NCBI RefSeq assembly: GCF_003609635.1
Contig: NZ_MCIA01000006.1
Span: 124,001-188,000, forward strand
Length of the DNA stretch: 64,000 nucleotides
Direction: 5' to 3'
Source of the DNA: Lacrimispora algidixylanolytica
Lineage (GTDB): Bacteria > Bacillota > Clostridia > Lachnospirales > Lachnospiraceae
Part shown: piece by piece, positions 1 through 8,097 of the stretch
Position numbering within the stretch: the first letter of the stretch is position 1
Layout of the letters: every line of letters begins with the position of its first letter
Notes under the pieces: generated by a model
Database searches by the model: none
What the model was told of the DNA's origin: nothing
What the model saw: the letters and a program-made list of their open reading frames with translations, nothing else
Position numbers and translations under genes: made by a program

Positions 1-16
1 GAAGGGAACTTTAAAC

Positions 17-424
17 ATGGAATTAAAACACTATATGGATCAGCATGAGCGGATCTGGGAGGAACTAAATATAATAAAAGCACTCTGTAAAAAGAGGGAT
101 ATTGAGCAGGATGCTGCCGAGGTAGCCTTACATATCAACAGTCTGGCAGGAAAGTTAAAAATACATCTTTCATCTGAGGATCAGTATCTTTATCCCTCCT
201 TTCTACAGTCCAATGATTCAAAGCTGGTAACGATGGCTGTGGAATATCAGAAGGAAATGGGAAATCTTCTTGATGTGTTTACTGAGTTTAAAGAAGGATT
301 TAACACAAAGTTTAAAATACTTGCAGATAAAGATCGCTTTTACTCAGAAGCGGATAAGATCGTAAGGACGATTGAAATGCGAATGCAAAAGGAAGAGAAT
401 GGGTTATATCGTCTTGTAAAATAG
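17..424 (+). CDS. hemerythrin-like HHE-domain protein
   Basis: A 135-residue, all-helical, soluble protein with no signal peptide. Histidines and acids sit as in hemerythrin HHE cation-binding domains: His10 with nearby Glu, His39, and His50 followed by Glu54 in the helix reading KIHLSSEDQYLYPSFL. Such domains usually carry a di-iron centre and bind oxygen or nitric oxide, or take part in iron-sulfur repair. A good ATG lies after AAGGGAACTTTAAAC. The gene ends at its own terminator, so it is not part of the sugar operon that follows. The upstream region lies outside the window. The family is well supported, but its ligand is unknown. Confidence 0.75.
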   Translation: MELKHYMDQHERIWEELNIIKALCKKRDIEQDAAEVALHINSLAGKLKIHLSSEDQYLYPSFLQSNDSKLVTMAVEYQKEMGNLLDVFTEFKEGFNTKFKILADKDRFYSEADKIVRTIEMRMQKEENGLYRLVK

Positions 425-488
425 ATAAAGTAAAGGAGTGGAGATAACCCCTCCAAAGCGTATGGGTATATACTAAAAACATGAGTAA

Positions 489-524
489 GCGTCACAACTA
501 AAAAATTTAGTTGTGGCGCTTTTT
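489..524 (+). terminator. intrinsic terminator after the hemerythrin-like gene
   Basis: A near-perfect stem pairs GCGTCACAACTAAA with TTTAGTTGTGGCGC (one mismatch) and is followed by TTTTT. It ends the transcript of the gene at 17-424. The next 200 bases (about 530-730) are very AT-rich and hold no convincing ORF. Confidence 0.85.
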
Positions 525-665
525 CTATATCCGTAAAAACCATTATAAAAACAAGTCAATCAATTTTTGATTATATTATTAAAACATTTTATTGAATTAT
601 ATTGATTTCATGGTATCAAGATAGATAAACTAATAAGAAGCTGGTATTCATTGCCAAAAATATGC

Positions 666-681
666 AAAACAACATAAAACA
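666..681. promoter_or_regulatory. shared 16-bp element upstream of the ABC importer operon (candidate DeoR operator, copy 1)
   Basis: AAAACAACATAAAACA occurs here and again, identically, at 7986-8001 beside the promoter of the microcompartment operon. A-rich CAA/ACA repeats are typical of DeoR-family operators, and a DeoR-type gene lies between the two operons. Operator function is inferred from identity and position. Confidence 0.5.
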
Positions 682-684
682 ATT

Positions 685-712
685 ATAAAATACAGATGAA
701 AACAAAATAAAC
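685..712. promoter_or_regulatory. AAAATACAG-type repeat (copy 1 of 3)
   Basis: ATAAAATACAG at 685-695 is followed by ATGAAAACAAAATAAACA. The same 11 bases occur at 7868-7878, again followed by ATGAAA-CAA, upstream of the DeoR-type gene. The core AAAATACAG recurs at 8027-8035 in the microcompartment promoter region. Three copies in three related control regions suggest a common regulator. Confidence 0.4.
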
Positions 713-733
713 ACATAAAAATAAATAAAAATA

Positions 734-762
734 TTGCAAAAACAAAAATGATATGCTACAAT
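734..762 (+). promoter_or_regulatory. sigma-A promoter of the sugar ABC / kinase / isomerase operon
   Basis: TTGCAA at 734-739 and TACAAT at 757-762 are separated by exactly 17 bp. They lie about 75 bp upstream of the start codon at 836. The -35 box matches four of six consensus bases and the -10 box five of six. Confidence 0.65.
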
Positions 763-835
763 TTCAACATAAAGGACATAACGGGGTGTGTCCGGAGCAA
801 TAAACTATATTCTATATTTTAAGGAGGTTTATTTT

Positions 836-2014
836 ATGAGAAGGAAGTTAGCAATGATCCTTGCCGCATTGGTGGTATTATCCACAACTGCCTGTAGCAG
901 TGGGACAACCTCAGCGACTACGGCAGCACCAACGGAGAAGAAAACAGAGGCTTCAAAGACAGAAGAAACAACAACCGCAGCCAAGAAGATCTCAGAAGCA
1001 CAAGCATCTGGTTCCCTGAAAGGAAAGAAAGTTGCCGTTGTAAGAAACCTGGCGGCAGGTGATCATACCCAGCAGTTTCTTGATGGCTGTGTATCGGAAG
1101 GTAAAAAGTTTGGCTGGACCGTAGATACCTTTGTAACGGATGGGGATGATGCAAAGGCTCAGGAAACGGTGGCACAGGTAATTGCAAAGAATTATGACGG
1201 ACTGATCGTATCTCATGGGCAGCTTTCTTATTCTTATGATATGTTAAAGCCTGCAAGAGAAAAGGGGATGGCAGTCGTAACCTTTGATACTATGCCATTT
1301 CAAGGTGGAGATGCCAACGGACTGCTTTTAGAAGGAGTAACCTCAACCGCGCAGAATGACCAGGCACTTGCAGAACTCTCTCTTGGACACATGATGAAAG
1401 AGTTCGAGGCCAAAGGTGGCACTTATCCAATGAAGGTCCTCAAAACATTCATGGGACCTGGTGTTCCGCCCCTTGACCGCCGCAATGAGATCTATACCAG
1501 ACTGGAAGGAGAAGGAAAGATCAAGACTCTAGAGGTGATTGCACCTTCTGATTCTGCCAATGCAAGAGGTGATATGACCAATAAGACAGCTGCAATTCTT
1601 CCCAAATATCCGGAAGGCTCTGTGGATGCAATTTGGGGTTGCTACGATGAGCTGGCAAAAGGTGTATTACAGGCATTAAATGATGCAGGCCGCACCGATA
1701 TTCCCATGTATACCATTGACGTTTCAAATGATGACATTCAGCTTATGGTAAAGAATCCTAAAGTTTGGAAATCCACTGCAGCCGTAGATCCAAAACTTAT
1801 TGGAATCGTAGATACACGGCTTATTGCACTTAAACTTCTTGGATCAGAAACACCAGATTATTTTGATTTGGATGCCAATAATATTGAAACCACACAGCTA
1901 AGTGCAGATACCACCATGAATGATCTTGGAAAGATCATTAAGGGCTGGGGGAACGCAGAAGATCCTAAAGGTGCCTTATACACTGATGTCATCAAAGGAC
2001 TTTATGCACAATAG
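836..2014 (+). CDS. sugar ABC transporter substrate-binding lipoprotein (RbsB-like)
   Basis: The ATG at 836 follows AAGGAGG with ideal spacing, so the longer reading from GTG 788 is rejected. The 392-residue protein starts with a lipoprotein signal, MRRKLAMILAALVVLSTTAC, and a Thr/Ser-rich linker. It then has a type I periplasmic-binding fold of the ribose/galactose class, with KKVAVVRN and DGLIVSHGQ strands. It is anchored outside the membrane and delivers a pentose-like sugar to the permease encoded two genes downstream. Because the operon continues with an MtnK-like kinase and an MtnA-like isomerase, the ligand is inferred to be 5-deoxyribose or 5-methylthioribose rather than ribose. Confidence 0.85.
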   Translation: MRRKLAMILAALVVLSTTACSSGTTSATTAAPTEKKTEASKTEETTTAAKKISEAQASGSLKGKKVAVVRNLAAGDHTQQFLDGCVSEGKKFGWTVDTFVTDGDDAKAQETVAQVIAKNYDGLIVSHGQLSYSYDMLKPAREKGMAVVTFDTMPFQGGDANGLLLEGVTSTAQNDQALAELSLGHMMKEFEAKGGTYPMKVLKTFMGPGVPPLDRRNEIYTRLEGEGKIKTLEVIAPSDSANARGDMTNKTAAILPKYPEGSVDAIWGCYDELAKGVLQALNDAGRTDIPMYTIDVSNDDIQLMVKNPKVWKSTAAVDPKLIGIVDTRLIALKLLGSETPDYFDLDANNIETTQLSADTTMNDLGKIIKGWGNAEDPKGALYTDVIKGLYAQ

Positions 2015-2059
2015 CTGGATGGGGATCGTTGCCATTACATATTTTAAGGAAGAGATGCC

Positions 2060-3571
2060 ATGAACGAAATTAAGCTTGAAATGAAGGATATATCCATTGA
2101 ATTTCCTGGGGTAAAGGCTCTGAATGGAGTTGATTTTAGTTTGACAAGTGGTAAGATTCATGCGCTCGTGGGTGCCAATGGCGCCGGTAAGTCCACCCTT
2201 ATGAAAGTACTTGCCGGAGTTAATACGCATTATACAGGACAAATTTACGTTGGAGGGGAACCGGTGGAAATCCGGTGCCCCAAAGACGCAAAGAATCTTG
2301 GAATAGAAATCGTATTTCAGGAAGTCGACACAGCGTTGATTCCTTATCTGACCGTAGCAGAGAATGTCATGTTCAATACTCTGGTCAATAAAATGGGGAA
2401 AAGGCAGATGGTGAACTGGAAAGAAATGAGGCAGTCAGCCAGAGAAGTCTTAAAAAAGCTAAATGTGGATGTGGATGTGAACAAACAGGTATCTGCATTG
2501 ACTTTGGCACAAAAGCAGATGGTTCTCATCGCAAGATGTGTGGTGGGGAAATGCCGTTTTCTAATTTTGGATGAGCCTACAGCTCCTTTATCCAATTCTG
2601 AGACTCAGGAATTATTTCGAGTAGTCAGAGAGTTGGCAAAAGAAAATGTAGGTGTGGTATTTATTTCCCATCGACTGAGCGAGCTTTATGAAATCTGCGA
2701 AAGCATTACCGTCATGCGGGATGGTATGTTGGTAATTGACTTGCCTCTGACGAAAGAGTTGGAGGTCAATACTCTTGTGGAACATATGCTGGGCCGAAGT
2801 TATGAAGATAACTACATTAAGAAAAACTGCCAAATCGGAGGCCCTCTCCTTGAAATAGAAGATTTAACGGAGAAGGAGGAAAGGGTAAAACATATTACCA
2901 TGACCATACACGAAGGCGAAATTGTAGGTGTGGCAGGTCTGGTAGGTGCCGGTAAAACAGAGCTTTGCAAGACCTTATTTTCTGCCTATCAACATGGAAG
3001 TGGCATTATGAAGCTAAAGGGGAAGGTAATGAAGGCAAAAGGTCCCATGCAGGCAGTAAAGTCTGGGCTAGCCCTGGTGCCGGAGGAACGGAGAAAAGAA
3101 GGTGTTTTGATTACGGACCCAGTAGTTTCCAATATTACTGTGGCAGCCATGGAGAAATACACCAACCGTCTATCTGTGGTAAATAAAAAACGAGAAAAAG
3201 AAGACGCCAGAAAGATGATTAAGGATCTTGGGATCAAGACTCCATCCGAACAACAGATGGTGGCGCTTTTATCTGGAGGAAATCAGCAAAAGGTGGTCGT
3301 TGGAAAGTGGCTTAATAAGGATTCAGAGGTTTATATTTTCGATGAACCAACAAAGGGAATTGATGTGGGTGCCAAACAAGATATGTATGAGCTGATTGAA
3401 GGATTGGCCGCCAGAGGGAAGGGAATTATCTATGCAACCTGCGAATTTCAGGAAGTATTAAGTATCTGCGACCGCATTTATGTGATGTATGATGGAGAAA
3501 TCATAAAGGAATTAAAAGCAGCAGATACATGCGAAAAAGAACTGCTTTACTATTCGACAGGAGGTAAATGA
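2060..3571 (+). CDS. sugar ABC transporter ATP-binding protein, double-domain (RbsA-like)
   Basis: At 503 residues this has the usual length of RbsA/MglA-type duplicated ATPases. The first half has Walker A GANGAGKST at residues 38-46, a degenerate signature (LTLAQKQM) and Walker B FLILDEPT. The second half has GLVGAGKTE, signature LSGGNQQK and VYIFDEPT. It powers the importer made with the lipoprotein before it and the permease after it, one base downstream. The ATG follows AAGGAAGAG. The substrate is not readable from the ATPase. Confidence 0.9.
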   Translation: MNEIKLEMKDISIEFPGVKALNGVDFSLTSGKIHALVGANGAGKSTLMKVLAGVNTHYTGQIYVGGEPVEIRCPKDAKNLGIEIVFQEVDTALIPYLTVAENVMFNTLVNKMGKRQMVNWKEMRQSAREVLKKLNVDVDVNKQVSALTLAQKQMVLIARCVVGKCRFLILDEPTAPLSNSETQELFRVVRELAKENVGVVFISHRLSELYEICESITVMRDGMLVIDLPLTKELEVNTLVEHMLGRSYEDNYIKKNCQIGGPLLEIEDLTEKEERVKHITMTIHEGEIVGVAGLVGAGKTELCKTLFSAYQHGSGIMKLKGKVMKAKGPMQAVKSGLALVPEERRKEGVLITDPVVSNITVAAMEKYTNRLSVVNKKREKEDARKMIKDLGIKTPSEQQMVALLSGGNQQKVVVGKWLNKDSEVYIFDEPTKGIDVGAKQDMYELIEGLAARGKGIIYATCEFQEVLSICDRIYVMYDGEIIKELKAADTCEKELLYYSTGGK

Positions 3572-3572
3572 T

Positions 3573-4589
3573 ATGTCTGGGGCAGAGAAGGTAATAAGGA
3601 AAGTCAATCTTTCAGATTTTGTCACAAAGTGGGGCACCATCGCAACTATGGTTATTATGTTTATCCTGTTCACATTTGGGAACTGGAGTAAGGAAGCGGG
3701 GGCCAGCATGTTCCTGACCCAGTCCAATATGATTACCATTCTGCGTGCGGTATCCATTACCACCATAATAGCAATCGGCCTTACGTTTGCACTTGCTGTT
3801 AACGGAATGGATCTTTCCATCGGAGCCACGGCCCAATTTGCCAATGTTTTTGTTATGACATGTTTTGTTTGGCACAATATAAATATTGGTGTTTCCATCA
3901 TTCTCACCGTTTTAATCTGCTTAAGTGTCGCTGTCATTAACAGTATTCTCATTGTTAAGTTTAGGATACCGGACATGGTTGCAGCACTGTCTGTCATGTT
4001 TATGTATCAGGGTGTCTCCATGACTTATTCCAGAGGTGGGGCTATTACAGAACGAATGACACGGGCAGATGGAACACAGGCACCGGGTCTTGTGCCAGAG
4101 GCATTTCGAGGTTTGGGAAAAGAACCGTGGCTGATTATTATTATGATCTGCGTGGTGCTGTTTGCCTATTTCTTCTTAAATTATACCAAGCATGGCAGAT
4201 ACATGTATGCAGTAGGAGGAAATCCGGAGGCAGCTCAGCTTTCCGGTATTCCGGTAGCACGTTATAAAATTCTGGCCTATTTTCTATCTGCTATTTTTGC
4301 GTCTGTAGGTGGAATATGTCTAGCAGCTCGGGTGGGCACGGCTCAGATTTCGGCAGGCGATTCGTATCTCATGCCTTCTGTATGTGCAGCCTATATCGGT
4401 TTTTCCGTATTTGGGGCGGGGAAAGCCAATGCTTTTGGCACCTTTGCAGGAGCCGTGTTGGTTGGTATGCTGGAGAACGGTTTGATTATGATGTCGGTTC
4501 CTTATTATGCCATGAATATCATAAAAGGCGGGGTTCTTGCCGTTGCGCTTGCTATGACATATGCAAGTGGTAAGACAAAAAACGGGTAA
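3573..4589 (+). CDS. sugar ABC transporter permease (RbsC-like)
   Basis: This 338-residue integral membrane protein of the BPD_transp_2 type has about nine hydrophobic segments. It carries the family sequence AVNGMDLSIGA near residue 85 and YAVGGNPEAAQLSGI near residue 210. It forms the channel with the neighbouring ATPase. A ribosome site (GGAGG) lies inside the end of the ATPase gene, which indicates translational coupling. Confidence 0.9.
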   Translation: MSGAEKVIRKVNLSDFVTKWGTIATMVIMFILFTFGNWSKEAGASMFLTQSNMITILRAVSITTIIAIGLTFALAVNGMDLSIGATAQFANVFVMTCFVWHNINIGVSIILTVLICLSVAVINSILIVKFRIPDMVAALSVMFMYQGVSMTYSRGGAITERMTRADGTQAPGLVPEAFRGLGKEPWLIIIMICVVLFAYFFLNYTKHGRYMYAVGGNPEAAQLSGIPVARYKILAYFLSAIFASVGGICLAARVGTAQISAGDSYLMPSVCAAYIGFSVFGAGKANAFGTFAGAVLVGMLENGLIMMSVPYYAMNIIKGGVLAVALAMTYASGKTKNG

Positions 4590-4648
4590 TCGAAGAAGAA
4601 AAACTGTAGAAAAAAACCATAGAACAATATTAGGGGAAGGTGACAGTA

Positions 4649-5878
4649 ATGTCTAAATTTGATAGCTATTTTTTAATGAAAACAAAAGAAGTTCCAGATT
4701 ATGTCAGGGAAAAACTCTCCTTTTTTGATCAGGATGCCAGTCTGGAATGCAGCGAAATCGGAGATGGGAACTTAAATTATGTATTCCGGGTTATTGACCC
4801 GGCCTCTGGAAAAACTATTATTGTAAAGCAGGCAGGAGAAGCCCTAAGAATCTCAGCAGATATGCATATATCTACGGACCGTGGAAGGATCGAAGCAAAG
4901 ATTCTTGGAATTCAGGAGCTTTATTCCCCGGGTCTGGTTCCTAAGGTTTACTTGTACGATGGTACCATGTGCGCCATGCTCATGGAAGATATGACCGGAC
5001 ATACCATGATGCGTACTGGTCTTATCAATCATGAGATTTATCCCGAGTTTGCTGATCATGTGACCACCTTTTTAGTTAATTCTCTTCTACGTACTACAGA
5101 TGTGGTGATGGGGCACAAGGAGAAAAAGGATCTGGTTAAAAGCTTTATTAACCCGGATTTGTGTGAAATCAGTGAAGATTTGGTATACAGCGAGCCTTTT
5201 ATTGATTACAACCACAGAAATAACGTTTTTCCTCCTAATGAAGACTTTGTGAAAAAGGAACTTTATGAGGATGAGGCACTGCACTTAGAAGCGGCAAAGC
5301 TGAAATTTGATTTTATGAACAATGCCCAGTCTCTGATCCATGGAGATTTACATACTGGCTCAGTTTTCATCAACAAAGAGCATACCTTTATATTTGATCC
5401 GGAATTCGCCTTTTACGGTCCAATGGGCTATGATATCGGCAACGTAATTGCAAACATGTTTTTTGCCTGGTGTAACGGTGATGCCACCATAGATGATGAG
5501 GAAGAGAAAGAGGAATTCTGCAGCTGGTGTCTGTCCGTTATTGAAGAAGTTGTGGATCTTTTTGTTGAAAAATACAGTCAGGTATATGACGAATACGCTA
5601 CGGAAATCATGGCGAAGGTACCAGGATTTAAAGAGTGGTATCTGGAAGGCATACTTTCTGATACGGCAGGAATGGCAGGACTTGAATCCATACGAAGGAT
5701 CGTGGGTATGGCTAATGTAATTGACATTACCACCATTTCAGATGAAAAGAAGCGTTCCAGAGCAGAAAAAATTGTAATTACCCTGGCGAAAAATTATATT
5801 ATGAACCGGAAAAGCTTTTGTTGTGGCGCAGATTATAGAAAGGCCATCAAAGAAGCGGTCGACAAATTTGAGTCTTAA
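4649..5878 (+). CDS. mtnK: MtnK-like 5-methylthioribose / 5-deoxyribose kinase
   Basis: The ATG at 4649 follows AGGGGAAGG with 8-base spacing, which is better than the in-frame GTG nine bases earlier. The 409-residue protein is of the aminoglycoside-phosphotransferase fold. HGDLHTGS at residues 231-238 is the catalytic loop, and DPEFAFYGPMGYD at 250-262 is the metal-binding segment as written in MtnK. MtnK phosphorylates O1 of 5-methylthioribose. Relatives in the DHAP shunt (DrdK-type) act on 5-deoxyribose. No other methionine-salvage genes (mtnB, mtnC, mtnD) are nearby. An aldolase and a microcompartment follow instead, so DHAP-shunt use is more likely than full methionine salvage. Confidence 0.85.
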   Translation: MSKFDSYFLMKTKEVPDYVREKLSFFDQDASLECSEIGDGNLNYVFRVIDPASGKTIIVKQAGEALRISADMHISTDRGRIEAKILGIQELYSPGLVPKVYLYDGTMCAMLMEDMTGHTMMRTGLINHEIYPEFADHVTTFLVNSLLRTTDVVMGHKEKKDLVKSFINPDLCEISEDLVYSEPFIDYNHRNNVFPPNEDFVKKELYEDEALHLEAAKLKFDFMNNAQSLIHGDLHTGSVFINKEHTFIFDPEFAFYGPMGYDIGNVIANMFFAWCNGDATIDDEEEKEEFCSWCLSVIEEVVDLFVEKYSQVYDEYATEIMAKVPGFKEWYLEGILSDTAGMAGLESIRRIVGMANVIDITTISDEKKRSRAEKIVITLAKNYIMNRKSFCCGADYRKAIKEAVDKFES

Positions 5879-5898
5879 AGAACGGATGGGAAAAAAAT

Positions 5899-7011
5899 AT
5901 GATTGAAGAAAAAAAGAAATCCATTCTGGATTATGATACCGTAGCTCTTGATGAAGAAAATCATGCACTCGTAATCATAGACCAGACGCAACTTCCCTAC
6001 CAGACGGAGATTCTTTCTCTGACAAAGCAGGAAGATATCTGGAATGCTATTTACCTTCTCCAGGTAAGAGGGGCTCCGGCCATTGGAGTTGCAGCAGCAA
6101 TTGGTATTTATCTGTCAGCAAGAGAGATAAAGACTGCCGATTTTACCGATTTTTACCAGGAATTTCAAAAGGCCAAGGATTACCTTGATTCCGCCCGTCC
6201 CACTGCAGTTAATTTATCCTGGGCATTAAATCGGATGGAAGAAGTGGTACTTAAAAATAAGGAAAAAACAATTCCAGAAATTGTAGAACGCTTGCATCAG
6301 GAAGCGGTAGAAATCAGAGAAGAGGATATATGGGTCTGTAAAACAATTGGAGAGTACGGGCTTACTCTGGTAAACCCAGGAGATGGTCTTTTGACCCACT
6401 GCAATGCGGGGCAGCTAGCAACCGTTAAGTATGGAACAGCAACGGCCCCAATGTACTTAGGTCAGGAAAAAGGCTATCACTTTCGCATTTTTTCTGATGA
6501 AACAAGACCTCTGCTTCAGGGAGCAAGGCTGACATCCTTTGAACTAAAGGAGTCGGGGCTAGATGTTACGGTCATCTGTGACAATATGTCTGCAAGCGTC
6601 ATGAGAAAAGGCTGGGTTAATGCGGTGTTTGTAGGCTGTGACCGAGTAGCTGCCAATGGTGATACTGCCAATAAAATTGGTACTTCCATGGTTGCGCTGG
6701 CCGCAAAGCGTTACGGCATTCCTATGTATATCTGTGCCCCCACATCAACCATTGATCTGTCAACCATATCTGGAGAGGACATCCATATTGAGGAGCGTCC
6801 TGCCGAAGAAGTGGTGGAAATGTGGTATGAAAAACCAATGGCTCCCGATGGAGTAAAGGTGTTTAATCCTGCCTTCGATGTAACAGATCATGATTTGATC
6901 GCTGGTATAGTTACGGAATATGGAATCGCCCGGGCACCATACACAGAATCTTTAAAAGAAATATTCAAAAAAAAGGAAGAGGCCCTCAAAGCAGAAGAAA
7001 AAGATACTTGA
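5899..7011 (+). CDS. mtnA: MtnA-like aldose-1-phosphate isomerase (5-methylthioribose-1-P or 5-deoxyribose-1-P)
   Basis: A 370-residue member of the MtnA/eIF2B-alpha fold. It shows RGAPAIGVAAAIG near residue 56, LTHCNAGQLATV (catalytic Cys region) near 165, DNMSASVM near 218 and GCDRVAANGDTANKIGT (catalytic Asp) near 240. It converts the aldose 1-phosphate made by the preceding kinase to the ketose 1-phosphate, the substrate of the class II aldolase at 8098. It lies 20 bp after the kinase gene in the same operon and is the last gene before a strong hairpin. Confidence 0.9.
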   Translation: MIEEKKKSILDYDTVALDEENHALVIIDQTQLPYQTEILSLTKQEDIWNAIYLLQVRGAPAIGVAAAIGIYLSAREIKTADFTDFYQEFQKAKDYLDSARPTAVNLSWALNRMEEVVLKNKEKTIPEIVERLHQEAVEIREEDIWVCKTIGEYGLTLVNPGDGLLTHCNAGQLATVKYGTATAPMYLGQEKGYHFRIFSDETRPLLQGARLTSFELKESGLDVTVICDNMSASVMRKGWVNAVFVGCDRVAANGDTANKIGTSMVALAAKRYGIPMYICAPTSTIDLSTISGEDIHIEERPAEEVVEMWYEKPMAPDGVKVFNPAFDVTDHDLIAGIVTEYGIARAPYTESLKEIFKKKEEALKAEEKDT

Positions 7012-7017
7012 AAAACA

Positions 7018-7049
7018 AAGAGGATGTCTCATTTTTGAGATATCCTCTT
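7018..7049. terminator. hairpin between the isomerase gene and the convergent DeoR-type gene
   Basis: AAGAGGAT at 7018-7025 pairs with ATCCTCTT at 7042-7049, with further GTCTCA/TGAGAT pairing inside. It is nearly symmetrical and lies between two convergent genes, so it can serve both directions. The T-tract after it is short. Confidence 0.65.
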
Positions 7050-7063
7050 GCCAAATCCACATA

Positions 7064-7828
7064 TCATTCCCCTGCTTGTAATAGCTCCACATTATTTTTT
7101 GAGAGGTAATCCATCCATTGATCATCTAATTGCTTGTCCGTGATCAGACCAGTGATGGTTTCAAAACCAGAGATCCGGATGAAAGAGGTTTTGTCAAACT
7201 TGGAATGATCCGCCACCAGATAGATATGATTGCTTCGTGTAATTAAGGTCTGGCGGATGGCGGCGATTGCCTCGTTGGAATCTGTGATGCCGTGTTCCAT
7301 GGATATACTTCTGCATGACATAAAGGTTTTATCTACATAAAATGATTCCAGGTTATGGATAGCAGTACTTCCCACAAAAGCTTTGTCCCTATTTGTGTAA
7401 GATCCGCCGATGGAGATAAGCCGGATGTCTTCTTTGTCCTGTAGCTCATTGATAATCAATAGGGAATTAGTAACCACAGTCAGGCGCATTCCCTGAAGCT
7501 CTTTTGAGATTTGAAGAGCTGTGGTGGAGGCATCTAAAAAAATGGAATCTCCGTTGTGTATGACAGATAAGCATTTTTTAGCAATTGCTATTTTACTTTC
7601 CATGTATGCGGTTTCCCTTATGGTTAAATCGACGTTATTCTCTACCCCGTCTTGTATGAATGCGCCGCCGTATGTTCTTGTAAGGAAACCGTCATCCTCC
7701 AGTTGTTTTAAATCTCGGCGGATAGTTTCCTCAGTCACAGAAAATAATTTGGAAAGTTCTGTGACTGTAACACTTTTCTTTTCCAGAACAATATCTTTAA
7801 TTTTGGATTTCCTTGTTACTGCTAACAT
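7064..7828 (-). CDS. DeoR-family transcriptional regulator
   Basis: This is a 254-residue protein. The N-terminal winged helix-turn-helix has VTVTELSKLFSVTEETIRRDL and LEDDGFLTRTYGGA, both standard for DeoR proteins. The C-terminal half is the DeoR sugar-phosphate-sensing domain, with DSIFLDASTTA and VADHSKFDK. Such proteins repress sugar operons and are released by a phosphorylated intermediate. AAAGGAA precedes the ATG on the minus strand. It lies between the importer/kinase/isomerase operon and the microcompartment operon, and identical sequence elements occur in front of both. The effector may be the ketose or aldose 1-phosphate, which is inference. Confidence 0.9.
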   Translation of the reverse strand: MLAVTRKSKIKDIVLEKKSVTVTELSKLFSVTEETIRRDLKQLEDDGFLTRTYGGAFIQDGVENNVDLTIRETAYMESKIAIAKKCLSVIHNGDSIFLDASTTALQISKELQGMRLTVVTNSLLIINELQDKEDIRLISIGGSYTNRDKAFVGSTAIHNLESFYVDKTFMSCRSISMEHGITDSNEAIAAIRQTLITRSNHIYLVADHSKFDKTSFIRISGFETITGLITDKQLDDQWMDYLSKNNVELLQAGE

Positions 7829-7867
7829 TGACAGATTCCTTTCTTGATAAGGATATTAATATTTCAA

Positions 7868-7900
7868 ATAAAATACAGTATGAAACAATAAAAAACAAGT
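7868..7900. promoter_or_regulatory. AAAATACAG-type repeat (copy 2 of 3), upstream of the DeoR-type gene
   Basis: ATAAAATACAG at 7868-7878 repeats 685-695 exactly, and the following ATGAAACAATAAAAAACA resembles the copy at 696-713. It lies 40 bases upstream of the regulator start codon. This position fits autoregulation, but the evidence is similarity alone. Confidence 0.4.
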
Positions 7901-7985
7901 TACATATAAGTATATTGTAATATTTTTTTGACCAAATGTAAAGGTAAGGTGGCGAAAATAAATACAAATCACTAAAAACAGAAAT

Positions 7986-8001
7986 AAAACAACATAAAAC
8001 A
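7986..8001. promoter_or_regulatory. shared 16-bp element (candidate DeoR operator, copy 2)
   Basis: AAAACAACATAAAACA is identical to 666-681 and abuts the TTGACA -35 box of the microcompartment promoter. Binding here would block RNA polymerase. The third AAAATACAG copy lies just downstream at 8027-8035. Confidence 0.5.
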
Positions 8002-8030
8002 TTGACAAACAAACATGACAATGGTAAAAA
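8002..8030 (+). promoter_or_regulatory. probable promoter of the microcompartment operon
   Basis: A consensus TTGACA sits at 8002-8007. The best -10 with 17-bp spacing is only TAAAAA at 8025-8030, so the -10 assignment is weak. About 68 bases remain to the aldolase start at 8098. Confidence 0.45.
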
Positions 8031-8097
8031 TACAGTATAAAAAAGGAGAGTTCAGACAAGAAAAACATATAGTTGTTTGGATTTTGGAGGGATTTTT

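Noticed and set aside
788-835. N-terminal extension of the first binding protein
   Set aside because: It would place 16 residues before a normal lipoprotein signal. The ATG at 836 has the perfect AAGGAGG.
918-1256. Minus-strand ORF of 112 codons inside the sugar-binding lipoprotein gene
   Set aside because: It is fully inside a convincing lipoprotein gene, lacks a ribosome site and has no recognisable domain.
4649-7011. Kinase and isomerase as part of a complete methionine-salvage pathway
   Set aside because: No MtnB, MtnC, MtnD, MtnW or MtnX-like gene is in the window. The next metabolic gene is a class II aldolase of the AraD/FucA type with a microcompartment.
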